Shown piece by piece: positions 7,910 through 18,121 of a DNA stretch of 23,617 bases (positions are counted from its first letter, which is position 1; each line of letters starts with the position of its first letter). A program made the position numbers and the translations under genes. The notes under the pieces were generated by a model. That model worked only from the letters and a program-made list of their open reading frames with translations, was not told where the DNA came from and searched no databases. This stretch comes from Patescibacteria group bacterium UBA5194 (GTDB taxonomy: Bacteria; Patescibacteriota; Gracilibacteria; BD1-5; UBA6164): the NCBI GenBank assembly GCA_002412935.1, contig DHWA01000039.1:1-23617 (forward strand), written 5' to 3'.

Positions 7910-9919
7910 ATGAAAAAAATTACAGAACAAGACATAAAAGTTATATGTGAACTTCTTAAAAAATGAGAATCAATTCCAGCAAAATATAAGGAAGCTTTAT
8001 TTTGAAAGGAAATTGAAAAAAAAGAATATGAATTAAAATATTCAGTTAAAGAAAAAGAAGAAGATATTATAGCTAATACTTATGCTTGTCCTTTACAAAA
8101 GGTAAAAACATATAATCCAAATGAGATAATAGACCATAAGGATTTTATTAGAGAAAAAGAGACAAAAGAAAAATTTTCGGGTTGGTATAATAAACTTATA
8201 TTTTGAGATAATCTTCAAGTATTAAAGGAACTTTTAACAAATGAATTACTTCAAAAACAAATCAAAGAAAATTGATGAATCAAACTTATCTATATAGACC
8301 CACCTTTTGCAACTAAAAGTGATTTTGTAAGTTGAAATTGAGAAAAAGCATATTCAGATAAAATAGCATGAGCTGAATTTATTGAATTTATAAGAAAAAG
8401 ACTTGTTTTAATGAGAGAATTACTATCTGATGATTGAAGTATTTATGTTCATTTAGATGATAAAAAATCACACTATATAAAAATATTAATGGATGAAATA
8501 TTTTGAGAACATAACTTTAATAATGAAATAATTTGGCATTATAAAAGTTTTCATTGACAAGTAAAAAAATATTTTCCTAAAAAACATGATATTATTTACT
8601 TTTATAAAAAAACAGACCATAAATTATTTCATTTAGAAAGAAATAAGGATGTAAAACTTGAAGAAATGTCAGATTTTAAAAATTGGTGAAAATATATTGT
8701 TAACGATAATGAAATAAGATGAAATTATATGCCAAAAGATGTTAGGTTTAAAAGAAATATAGATAAATGGTTAAAATTGAATCCTTGAAAAAAACCTTGA
8801 AAAAATGATATTATATATATTTTCCAATCTCAATCATATGATGATGTATGGAATATTAGTTATTTAGACCCTAAAGATAAAGTTGAAAGAATTTGATACC
8901 CTACACAAAAACCAGAAGAACTTTTGGCTAGAATTATAAGAGCAAGTTCAAATGAATGAAATATAGTTTTAGATGCTTTTTCTTGAAGTTGAACTACTAT
9001 TGCAGTAGCTGAAAAATTATGAAGAAAGTGGATTTGAATAGATTGATGAAAATTATCAATTTATACTATTCAAAATAGATTAATGAATCTTAAAAAAGAA
9101 ATTTGAAATACATGAGAAATTTTAAAACCAAAGCCTTTTGCTGTTTATAATGCTTGATTATATGATTTTCAAATATTAAAAAATCTTGATTGGAATACTT
9201 ATATTTGGTTTACATTATCACTTTTTCAATGTAAACAAGAAAAACATTCAATAGATTGAATCCCTTTCGATTGAAAATTAAATATGCAATCAGTTCAAGT
9301 TTTTGATTATAACCATTGAAGACAATGAATAGTTTTAGATAAATGATATTTAGAAAATATAGATGAAAAAATATGAACTAAAATTTGAAAAAGAATTTAT
9401 ATTATAGCACCAGCAACGAAAATTGATTGAATGTTAGAGGATATAGTAAATATAAATTGAAGAGAATACTTTTTATTAAGAGTTCCTTATTCTATTATCA
9501 AAGAATTACATACTAAGGATTTTGAAAAAATAAAACAACCTACAAGTGAAGATGATGTAAATAATACCGTTGAAGCGGTTTGATTTGATTTTATTAGAGT
9601 TCCAAAATTAAAAGTTAAATACAAAATAAATTGAAAAAATGTTGAAATTAAATTATTAGAATTTGAGTCAAAAGTTATTTCAAATAAACAATTAGATTAT
9701 AAAAACTTAGAAACTTTATCAACTGTAATAATTGACTATAATTATAATTGAGAATATGTTAATTTTGAAGAAGTTCTTTTTGCTGATGTGATAAAGAAAA
9801 ATGATTATATTATATCTTTAGATAAAGAAAAACTAAATAATAAATGTATGATAATATACATTGATATTTTTTGAAATGAAAGAAAAGAAATAATAACTCT
9901 TGATAATTTTATAAGTTAA
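7910..9919 (+). CDS. mod: Type III restriction-modification methyltransferase Mod (N6-adenine)
   Basis: 669 residues. The catalytic motif IV DPPF (Asp130, in LIYIDPPFATKSDF) comes before the SAM-binding motif I FSGSGTT (357-363, after LDA), the order of beta-class adenine methyltransferases such as type III Mod. LIFGDNLQVL (about 97-106) and SIYVHLDD are further family signatures. The middle (about 180-330) holds the target-recognition segment and the C-terminal third is Mod-specific. It methylates one adenine per asymmetric site and gives Res its sequence specificity. It starts 4 nt after the upstream gene, and Res begins 12 nt after its stop. Motif glycines are TGA, so a standard translation would break it into pieces. 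Confidence 0.92.
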
Positions 9920-9931
9920 TAATTTTATATC

Positions 9932-12900
9932 ATGCAAATAAAAATTAAAGAAGAAGATTTAGTTTTAAAAATTTCTTCTTCATATAATCCAAATAATTTT
10001 GATTTAAGAAAATATGAATCTTTTATAGATAAGCTTTGTTGAACTCGTGAATATCAAAAACAAGCTATAAAAGAAGCATGTATTTTTTTACTTGGTTGAA
10101 AATATAGTAGTTTAGTTGATTTAGCAAGAGAAAATTTTGATACTAATGATTCTTTACAAGAAAAACACAAAAAATTTAGTGAATTTGAAAAAAATTTGCA
10201 ATTAAAAGATAAATTAGCTTGTAGTATAGATTTAGCAACTTGAACTTGAAAGTCTTATGTTATTTATGGTATAGCTCAAATAATGCTTTGTGAATGAAAA
10301 ATTGATAAAGTTTTAGTTTTAGCTCCTTCAGTTACAATTGAAGAATGATTAACTTCCAAATTTAAAGCTTTAGCAAGTGATAAAGATTTAAAAGATTTAT
10401 TACCAGATGATAGTGCTTATAAAAATCCTAAAATTATTCAAGCAACACAAACTATAGAAGCTTGAAATATTTGTATTGAAAATATTCATTCTACATATAA
10501 AAACACTAAATCAGCTATTTGAGATAGTGTTTTATGAGTTTGAGAAAGAACCTTAGTTTTAAATGATGAAGCTCATCATATATATTCTAAAGCGAATTCA
10601 GATTTAAAAAAATGGTATGAGTTTTTAAGTGATAAAGATTTTAATTTTAAATATATTGTTTGATTTACATGAACTCCATATACTGATAATGAATATTTTA
10701 CAGATGTTATTTATAGATTTTGAATTTTTGAATGAATGGAGAAAAAATTTATAAAAACAGTTGATTATATAAAAGATTCAGATAAAAGACTAGATTCAGT
10801 TTGAAGAATGCAAATAGTTTTACAAAATCATAATGTGGCAAAAAAAACTTATAATAAAATCAAGCCTATAACTATTTTTATATCAAAAGATATAGAACAT
10901 TGTGAAAAAGATAAAAGTGATTTAATAAATTTTTTACATAAAGAAGAATGATTAAGTAAAGAAGAATTAGAAAAGAAAGTTTTAATAGTTACTTCAAATA
11001 AAAAGCATGAAGCTAATTTAGATATATTAAAAACAGTATGAGAAAATAATAATCCCGTAGAATGGATTTGTAGTGTTGCAATGCTTACTGAAGGTTGGGA
11101 TGTTCCTAATGTTTTTCAAATAGTTCCTTCTGAAGAAAAAGCTTTTAATTCAAAACTTTTGATTTCACAAGTTATTTGAAGATGATTAAGAATACCAAAC
11201 GAATATAAATGAGAAGATTTAACAGTAACGGTTTTAAATCATACTAAATTTAAAGATAATATTTCTCATTTAGTTGATGAAATATTAGAAAAAGAAGATA
11301 AAATTTATTCTTACCCCATTGTAGAAAAAAAAGATTATAGTTTTCCTGTTTATAATCTTGAATACGATGAAGAGCAGATAGAACAAGCAAAAACAACTGA
11401 ATATAAAGCTCCTACTTTTAAAGATTGATTTAATTTATTCTCAGATGATGAAGAAGAAAATGTTACAATCACTTATTGAACTATGTGAAGTGATAAAGAA
11501 ATAGATAAAACATTTATTGTAAAAAAAGAAACTAAAACTATAGATGAACTTTCACAAGAAATTTATAATAAAATTCAAGCTTGGTGTATTGAACTTGAAA
11601 CAGAGTGAGCAAATCAAGAGGAACTTGATAAATTAGAAGAAATAGATTTTAATTTTATTAAAAATTATATTCAAAAAGGGCTTGATAAAAAATGACTAGA
11701 TAATCAAAAAATAAGCAAAGAAAATTGTTTAAAAATTCTACAATGATTTTGAATAATAAAAAGATTTTGAAGTAAAAATATTAGGTATAATAAAGAAGCA
11801 AAGGATATAAAAGAATTAAATATTTATGATACTTTAAATTGATTGTGAAAATCATGAGTTTCTTTACAAAATGTAAAGAAATGAAAATCATATATATTTT
11901 ATGATGAAAATAGTGAAAAATATTCTTTAGATGAAGATAAAGAAGCATTAAAAGTATTATGAGAAGAAGTTTGAAGAAAATATTTTATTGATATTAGAAA
12001 TTCATTTTTAAATAAAACTCCTTTAAATATAAATATTGCTTCTAGTTGACCAGAAAAACAATTCATAGATTTACTTATTGATGAAAAATATAATAAAATA
12101 ATTGATTGATTTTTTAAGTCAAAAGATAGATGATTTTATGATTTAGAATATAGGTGGTTACAATGAAATAGAAGCCCAAAAATGTGAAAATTTAATCCTG
12201 ATTTTTTTATAAAATCTTGAGATAAAATTTTAGTAATAGAAATAAAATGAACTGAATCAGAAAAAGAATATTCAAGAAGTTTTTCACAAAATAAAGCCAA
12301 ATATTCACAAGCTAAAAAACATTTTGAAGATTTAAATAAAAAACTAAAAGAAAAATGAATAAATCAAGAATATTATTTTAGTTTTTGTTCTCCAAAAGAT
12401 TATAATACTTTGTTTAAATATCTTGAAAAATGAAATATTGATAAATTTACTTCAAGATTAGAAGCCTCATTTGAAGAAAGTTTATTAAAAGATAATAGTG
12501 TTAAACAATTAGAATTTTTTGATGATAAAGAATTAAGAAGTATTTTTTGAATTCATTGGGAAAAATTAGAAGAAGATTCAAAAATATTTTTAACTACTGC
12601 AGAAAAAAATTATTTTGATAATAAAGAAACTCAAAATTATAATTTTTCATGATGAGAGTTAGTAAAAGCTTTCGAATTAGAATTAAGAAATAAGATTTTT
12701 GATAGAATAAGAGAAGATGAAGATATTTCTTATAAAATCATGGAAGATGAAAAAAATAATGAAAAGAATACATTAAAACACAAAACTCTTGATTACTTTA
12801 ATTATGCAACTGAAAATTTAGATTTATGAACTATGGAAAATCTTCTAACTTATAATAATAATTTAATAAATTATATAAATACAAATTTTCAAGATTTTGA

Positions 12901-13135
12901 TTTTAATTTATGAATAAATTGGGATAATAGAAACTTAGTTAAATATAAAAAATTTGATTCTATTTCTAAAGAATTTTTCAAAGATTTACCAAATACAATT
13001 AGATTAATTAGAGAAAAATTCAGAAATGCTGATACACATGGAGCAAAAGTTATTAAAAAAGAAGAGTTAGAAGAATTAAGAGAAATTATGTTATATTGAG
13101 AATGACTTTTAATTAAGTTAGAGAAGATTAGTTAA
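9932..13135 (+). CDS. res: Type III restriction enzyme Res (helicase-nuclease)
   Basis: 1067 residues. Superfamily 2 helicase motifs appear in order: Walker A ATGTGKS (102-108), NDEAHH (Asp212), FTGTP (245-249), EGWDVPN (387-393), QVIGRGLRIP (413-422). A PD-(D/E)xK nuclease follows: PDFF (Asp757), VIEIKG (Glu770, Lys772). It cuts DNA after ATP-dependent communication between sites when complexed with Mod. Beyond the nuclease there is a 270-residue C-terminal extension, mostly helical and charged, ending in IRLIREKFRNADTHG. Its RNADTH (1031-1036) fits the R-x4-H pattern of HEPN ribonucleases; that last point is tentative. All key residues of the helicase and nuclease are present, so the enzyme looks intact. 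Confidence 0.92.
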
Positions 13136-13160
13136 TTTTATTATATTAGTATTAAATAAC

Positions 13161-13598
13161 ATGAAAAATTTTATTATGTGATTTTTTCAAATAATCAGTA
13201 AATTATTTGAAAAACCTAACCGTAATTTATTTTTAATAAGAGAAAATAATAAATTTTACTTCTTATTACCAGTTTCTAAAAAGTCTAAGAAATTAAATGA
13301 AAAATTAATTAAAGATATTGAATATATTGTATTTAAACATAATAAAAATTTTATTAATTTAAAAACTTTAGATGAAAGGATTTTAATGTTAAATAAACTT
13401 GCTTTACCTATTGTTCAATATAATGATAAAAGTCTTAATTATAAATTAACTGAAAATGATGTTTATTATTGGCTTGAAAAATTGATAAATGATAGTAAAG
13501 ATAATGATGATATTGAATTATATATAACGGAAGATGATGAAAACAATATAAGTGAAAGTGATATAAATGAAAGTAATATAGATTTTGATAAACCTTAG
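13161..13598 (+). CDS. Small protein with strongly acidic tail at the end of the R-M operon
   Basis: 145 residues, unrecognised. The N-terminal part (1-75) is basic and hydrophobic (MKNFIMGFFQIISKLFEKPN), possibly an amphipathic membrane-binding helix. The C-terminal 40 residues are rich in Asp, Glu and Asn (DDIELYITEDDENNISES). The ATG at 13161 includes one TGA glycine; starting at the later Met (13386) would drop half the frame. It follows Res by 25 nt on the same strand, so it is probably the last operon gene. An acidic tail could mimic DNA or bind a basic partner, but there is no motif to prove it. Confidence 0.6.
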
Positions 13599-13701
13599 AT
13601 AATAAAAAACTACTTTCTATTCTTAGCCTTTCCTTTTTTCTCTCTTTGAAATGAATAGTTAAGTAATATAAAATTTCTGACTGCTGTTTTACAATCCACC
13701 A
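13599..13701 (-). other. Displaced 3' end of the recombinase reading frame (circular-form C-terminus)
   Basis: There is no gene here in the integrated form. On the minus strand, from the CCACCA at 13696-13701, the frame that would continue the recombinase after circularisation is open for 29 codons (Val, then DCKTAVRNFILLNYSFQ) and ends in a basic tail (REKKGKAKNRK) at TAG 13612-13610, 12 nt from the acidic-tail gene's stop. This yields a 592-residue recombinase. It is inferred, not shown by expression. Confidence 0.5.
13696..13701. repeat. Putative right attachment core
   Basis: CCACCA, the same six bases as the tRNA-Lys 3' end at 2218-2223. Right of it are 14 nt and then a terminator, as expected downstream of a tRNA gene. 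Confidence 0.5.
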
Positions 13702-13715
13702 AAAATTAAATTTGT

Positions 13716-13747
13716 AAAAAGTTTCACCTGTAAAGGTGAAACTTTTT
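13716..13747. terminator. Intrinsic terminator, probably the original tRNA-Lys terminator
   Basis: Perfect 13-bp stem (13716-13728 with 13735-13747, AAAAAGTTTCACC and its complement), 6-nt loop, T-rich tail. It is bidirectional and can also stop the minus-strand PanE-like gene. In the reconstructed empty site it lies 14 nt after the tRNA-Lys CCA. Confidence 0.85.
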
Positions 13748-13771
13748 ATTTTTTTGTAATCTTAAAATACA

Positions 13772-14803
13772 TTATTTAACCCCTGTATTAATTAAAATAG
13801 TCTGAATTTCTCATCACACAAATGTTGGTTGTGCAAATAAAGATCGATTATCATTTCCTAGATGTGCTCAATTTGCCCTATTTCATCTTCCTATTATGTC
13901 AGTCATAAGTTGTAAGAGAGCTGGAGTATGAATGTTATTTTTTTGAGCATATTGTAGTATCCAAGCCAGGAGTAGTGATATATCTGAATTTTGATAATCT
14001 GCAATTTGTCTTCCTTTTTCAATTCTCCAGAATTGTCAAACAGAACTTGGTATAGTATGTGGCACCTGTTCTTTTACATAATTTACTTCCTGTCTTATTT
14101 CTTCTTCTGAGAGAGTATTAGGTGATAAATGTTCTATTGTCTTATGAAGTTCAGAAATAATCTTGTCTATAAAATCATGGGAAAAATATTGAAGAGCAAC
14201 ATCGATATAAGGACCATTGGAGATGCACATAGAGTTGTAAACAGTATTAATACAACACTTGAGATATAATGCTTTGAGAAAAATATTCTTATCAGATGTA
14301 ATTTCAATATCAAAACCTAGTTCTTTGACAAATTCTTTATCAAATTTGGAAGGATTTGGCTGATAGAGATAGGATTTTCCACTATGTGTAAAAGGGGTTG
14401 GAGATTTCCCTCATTTTATTTGTTCTTTTTTGATAGCATGATTGAGTACTAATCTAGGAGTATTGCCATATAACTGAAAACCATTAGCTCAGAGTATATA
14501 GAAATGATTAATTTGTTCGGGGCACTCCATTTCGATTGTATTGATGAGTTGATCAAGAAGTAATCAACTCTTCCCAGCGAAGACAACACATTCTCAATTT
14601 TTCACTTTTTCAACCAGACTTCTTACTGTTTCGTGATCAATGAATATACGAGCAATTTTGTCAGCAAATCGATTTGTAAGAATTCATGATACTCATCAGA
14701 TTTCTCTAGCAGAAATTTGCTCAACAGAAAAATTATTTGAAAGTTTTTTAGAGACAAAATTTCAAACATTTCCACCTCAGATGATATTAATATTAGTACT
14801 CAT
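13772..14803 (-). CDS. PanE/ApbA-like Rossmann dehydrogenase (ketopantoate reductase family)
   Basis: 343 residues. The N-terminus has a nucleotide-binding glycine loop (INIIGGGNVGNF, 5-16) after a short beta strand. Later come VVFAGKSGLLLDQL and a helical C-terminal half (KALYLKCCINTVYNS) as in 2-dehydropantoate 2-reductases, which reduce ketopantoate with NADPH in coenzyme A synthesis. The conserved Lys in KxxxNxxxN is plausibly the KCCINTVYNS segment. I am sure of the Rossmann fold but only moderately of the substrate. Codon use is mixed: about 12 GGN and about 14 TGA glycines. Its stop lies 25 nt before the terminator at 13716-13747, and the gene is outside the inferred element. Confidence 0.6.
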
Positions 14804-14954
14804 AATCTTAATTTTATCTTATTTTTAATAAATAAGCAATAATATTTTAATTACTTTACCTCATATCCAAGAGAATAGATTTTAATTTTATGTTTTTAAT
14901 CATTATATGAAAAATATATATTAAATATTCATTAATTAGTGATAAAAAGTACAG

Positions 14955-14982
14955 TTGACAAAATTAAATATAATATTATACT
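14955..14982 (+). promoter_or_regulatory. Strong sigma70-type promoter for the methyltransferase operon
   Basis: TTGACA (14955-14960), a 16-nt spacer, TATACT (14977-14982). It lies 113 nt before the methyltransferase ATG in a 292-bp AT-rich spacer otherwise without features, apart from a weak TATGAAA/TTTCATA inverted pair (15005-15011, 15032-15038). Confidence 0.6.
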
Positions 14983-15095
14983 ATTTTTACAAAAAAAGCT
15001 TTTGTATGAAAATAAAAATCAAAAAATAAACTTTCATAAGTAAATAAAATATATTAAATTTTATTTATTTTTAATAAATAATCATTTTAGATCAA

Positions 15096-15749
15096 ATGCA
15101 AATTATTCATAGAGATGATATTGAAATATGAGTTATAGATAATAAATATGAATCAACTTGGTATGTTGATAGAGAAGTATCAAAAGGTTCGATGCAATAT
15201 ATAGACAGGTATGATTCACCTTCTGGATCAGGTTTAAATCCAGTTTATATTAGGTTAGACAATATGTGGCAAAGAATTTTAAGAATTTTAGATTATGAAA
15301 CATCAGGTAAAAGAATTTTAGATTTAGGATGTGGTGCAGAAAAAGGAAATATTGAATCAAGACATTTTGAATATACATATAAACCTTGGTTAGGAAGATT
15401 TCTCCATGCAACAAGTGATAAAACAGGGATTGATTATGTAGGTGTTGATATTGGAGATTTATCTTCAGAAAAATTTAAAAATATTCAGATGAGCTTATTA
15501 GAAGAAAATTGCCTGATAAATAATTTTACAGAAAATCAATTTGATATTGTAATCGCACAGATGTTATTCAATTCACCTGAATTGGAAAAACAAATTAATA
15601 ATATCGAAGAAATGAAAGATGCATCTCAAGAATCAGCACTGAAATTAAAAGTTAATCTACTTCCACAAATAGAAAGAATTCTTAAACCAGAGTGAGTGTT
15701 CTTATGGCAAGGAGGAAATAGAGAATTATTTAGTGAAGATAAAAGATAA
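15096..15749 (+). CDS. Class I SAM-dependent methyltransferase
   Basis: 217 residues. Motif I is ILDLGCGAEKG (Asp76 to Gly84), followed by GVDIGDLSS (the acidic loop after strand 2) and FDIVIAQMLFNS (motif IV region). Near the end, RILKPEGVFLWQGGN matches the usual post-catalytic strand. The substrate is unknown. The start at 15096 adds 32 residues upstream of an internal Met and depends on one TGA glycine (residue 12); the second TGA is in KPEG. All 13 other glycines are GGN, unlike the neighbours, which hints at recent transfer from a standard-code donor. It has a strong promoter and a 19-nt gap to the next gene, so the two form an operon. Confidence 0.85.
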
Positions 15750-15768
15750 TTATTTAATAATAAATAAA

Positions 15769-17643
15769 ATGTCACTTAAAGAGCACTTAGATCTATCAAT
15801 AGAACAGCAAGAAGATAAATATTCTTGACCTTTTTCTTTGATTGAAACAAAAATTACTGTAACATCAATATTGGAATATGATCGTACAATAAGACCTAAT
15901 TTCACAATGAGGGAAAAATTTATTCTTGAAATAATCAAAGAAAATAATAAATGAAATGGTAATGTATGAGACTCATTATTTTGAATTAGCTATAAGGAGG
16001 AACTTGAACAAAGTCTAGCTGATAAAATGTCTCATATGTGACTTGTATTTGTATGAAAAGAAATTCCTGAATTATCTCCAGAATCGTATACAGAAGCTTG
16101 TAGAACTCTTTTTATTCAACCATGATCTAGTTATGCAGCTTGACATAAATCATATAAAAAAATGTTGAGTACTTGTCATCCTGATAAAGTGCCTCAAATA
16201 GTAAATGAAATGCTTCCTCTAGAACCTCAAGATTGATCTATGTTTGAATTTCATTGAAAGAAAAATCAAATAAAAGAAAAGGTGAAAACTTTAGATTTAC
16301 TAAAAGGTGAAGAGTTTAATGTGGTAAAATTAGAGATTATGGAATTTATAAAAAAATTTATAATAAGAATTATTCGTGATATTGAGTCAATTTTTGAAAA
16401 AAAATATCCTGAAAAAGGTGAAATTTCAAAAGAAGAAAAAGTAAAAATTCATTTAGAAATACTTATACAAAATTATTGAATTTCTTTTGAGGAGTTCTAT
16501 AAATTATTTGCAGAAAGAAAAAGAAAAAAAGAGATTTGGGAGAATTTGAAAATTAGAATAGAATCTGATATTTGAGAAAAATTTGCTATTACAAGAGATA
16601 ATATCGAAAAAGCTTGGGAAATATTTCAATGTTACCAATGAGTTTCATGGGAACAAGCAAAAAATATTGATATAATCTGGTGAATTTGAGAATGGAATGA
16701 AAGTCTCTACAAAAAAGTAGATTTAGATAGAAATGATGCAATTGTATGAGCAGCTTTTCTGAGGAAAAGATGATCTCTTTGGAAAGAAAAATATTGAAAA
16801 AGAGCTTATTTTCCTAATGGGGAAAGCCTCTTTGCACACATAGTATGACAAATTCCAAAAGAAAAACGGCCCAAAGATTTAATTAAGCTAATACAATTAC
16901 TTGAAAGTGAAAAATTTGAAGAAAATAATATTATCATTCTAGCTACAAAATTACAAGAAAGTATTTTTCAAAAACCAGAATGTTTTGATGAAATTATGGA
17001 AAATATAATTAAACATCCTTGGAGTTTTTCAGAAAGTTATGAGGAATATCATTTTGAACCAACTCTGATTTTTTGAAAATGACATACTTGGCAATATTGA
17101 CTTTATGAACAAGATTATGAGATTCCACTTTGGTTATTTTTTTCTCATCTTTATCTAAATACAGCTTGATGAATACCTATAAAAATATGAGAAAAATTTT
17201 TAAAAAAATATTTTAAAGATATTTCAGTTCACGAAATAGTTGAAATTATTCAAAAGATGAACAAAAAGGATAATCCAGAAGATATTTTTCATTCAAGAAT
17301 TGATGAACTTATAAAAGATAGGCCTTCCAGTGAAGCTAATGAACTTAGAAATGAGATTCTTGATATTGTTTATTCTATTTATAATTGACTTACCATCACA
17401 AAAATAGATGATTTACATTATGAAGTTCTAGAAGAAACTACAATTTGAGTTGAATCATTACATGATTGAAGACTAAACCTTTATTTTCCAGTGAATGGTT
17501 ATGAAGCTGATGCAACTTATAAAGAATTACATTTTACAGCCAAAGAAGTAAAAACAATGTATCTCACAGCTCTTGAATCAAATGTTCTTGATTCTCATAA
17601 AAGTGTTATGAGAGAATTGGAGTATAATTCAGAAGAAGAATAG
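15769..17643 (+). CDS. 624-aa protein of unknown function with a J-domain-like HPD motif
   Basis: 624 residues, mostly soluble and charged, with no signal peptide or membrane helix. Around residues 127-150 it reads HKSYKKMLSTCHPDK (His137-Pro138-Asp139), resembling helix II and the HPD loop of DnaJ-type J domains, which stimulate Hsp70. The flanking helices are not clearly J-like, so the match may be chance. A Lys/Glu-rich region follows (240-310), then a Trp- and aromatic-rich middle (FGKGHTWQYGLYEQ near 440). Almost every glycine is TGA, in sharp contrast to the methyltransferase gene 19 nt upstream with which it probably forms an operon. I cannot assign a family. Confidence 0.8.
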
Positions 17644-17722
17644 CCATAAACTAATAATAAAATTTTTGATGTCAAAGTTAATATTTTCTACTCTAAAAAT
17701 TTTACTTATAAAAAAAAATAAA

Positions 17723-17728
17723 TATAAT
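17723..17728 (+). promoter_or_regulatory. -10 box upstream of thioredoxin
   Basis: Consensus TATAAT 32 nt before the trxA ATG, with a weak -35 (TTTACT, 17701-17706, spacing 16). The preceding gene ends at 17643, so thioredoxin may have its own promoter. Confidence 0.4.
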
Positions 17729-17759
17729 ATTGAAGTATTTATTTTTTAAGAATAAAATT

Positions 17760-18074
17760 ATGTCAGCACTTGTATTAAACGAACAAAATATTGATGAAAC
17801 TATAGCAACTTGAGTTACTTTAGTTGATTTCTGGGCTGAATGGTGTGGTCCATGTCAAATGATGCTTCCTATTTTATCTGATTTTGCAGTAAAAATGGAA
17901 GGAAAAATGAAAGTTGGTAAAGTTAATGTAGATGAAAACCCAGCTTTGGCTGCAAAATATAGAGTTAGAAGTATTCCTCATTTGGTTATATTTAAAGATT
18001 GAAATGAAGTTGAACAATTAGTTTGAGTTCAACCAATTGATAGTTTAGAAAAAATTTGTGGGAAGTATTTATAA
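17760..18074 (+). CDS. trxA: Thioredoxin
   Basis: 104 residues, the usual length. The active site is WCGPC (Cys29, Cys32), with VDFWAEW before it and the cis-proline in SIPHLVIF (Pro73). It reduces cytosolic disulphides using electrons from thioredoxin reductase (not in this window). Four conserved glycines, including those at ATGVTLVDF, KDGNEV and LVGVQP, are TGA. This makes it a clean demonstration of the UGA=Gly code, because WCGPC itself uses GGT. It is a single gene closed by the terminator at 18084-18121. Confidence 0.97.
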
Positions 18075-18083
18075 GAGGTAAAT

Positions 18084-18121
18084 AAATAAAAAACTGTGAA
18101 TTAATTCACAGTTTTTTATTT
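18084..18121. terminator. Bidirectional terminator between trxA and the Nudix gene
   Basis: A long perfect palindrome, 19 bp each side of centre 18102/18103 (core AACTGTGAATT), with A- and T-runs at both ends. It serves trxA on the plus strand and the converging Nudix gene on the minus strand, whose stop codon (18116-18118) lies inside it. Confidence 0.85.

Larger units (their letters stand above)
2218..13701. mobile_element. Inferred integrative element carrying a type III R-M system
   Basis: About 11.5 kb between two CCACCA copies (2218-2223 and 13696-13701). The left end has a large serine recombinase pointing into tRNA-Lys. The cargo comprises two small membrane proteins, an exported repeat protein, a C-protein-like regulator, an unknown UDG-like protein, type III Mod and Res, and an acidic-tailed protein. 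Joining the flanks regenerates tRNA-Lys followed 14 nt later by a strong terminator, which supports these exact ends. No conjugation or phage structural genes are visible. It may be an integrative plasmid-like or satellite element that moves by its recombinase alone. The core is only 6 bp, which is short but acceptable for serine integrases. Confidence 0.7.

Noticed and set aside
7910..13135. Many in-frame TGA codons looking like a heavily broken pseudogene
   Set aside because: TGA falls at conserved glycines in every family, so these are recoded codons and not nonsense mutations.
13600..13760. Search for a full duplicate of the tRNA-Lys 3' half at the right end of the element
   Set aside because: Only CCACCA is shared; no T-arm copy is present. 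The boundary rests on the terminator argument instead.
14640..14828. Plus-strand and internal minus-strand frames within the PanE-like gene
   Set aside because: They are shadows or fragments of the 343-residue minus-strand frame once TGA is read as glycine.
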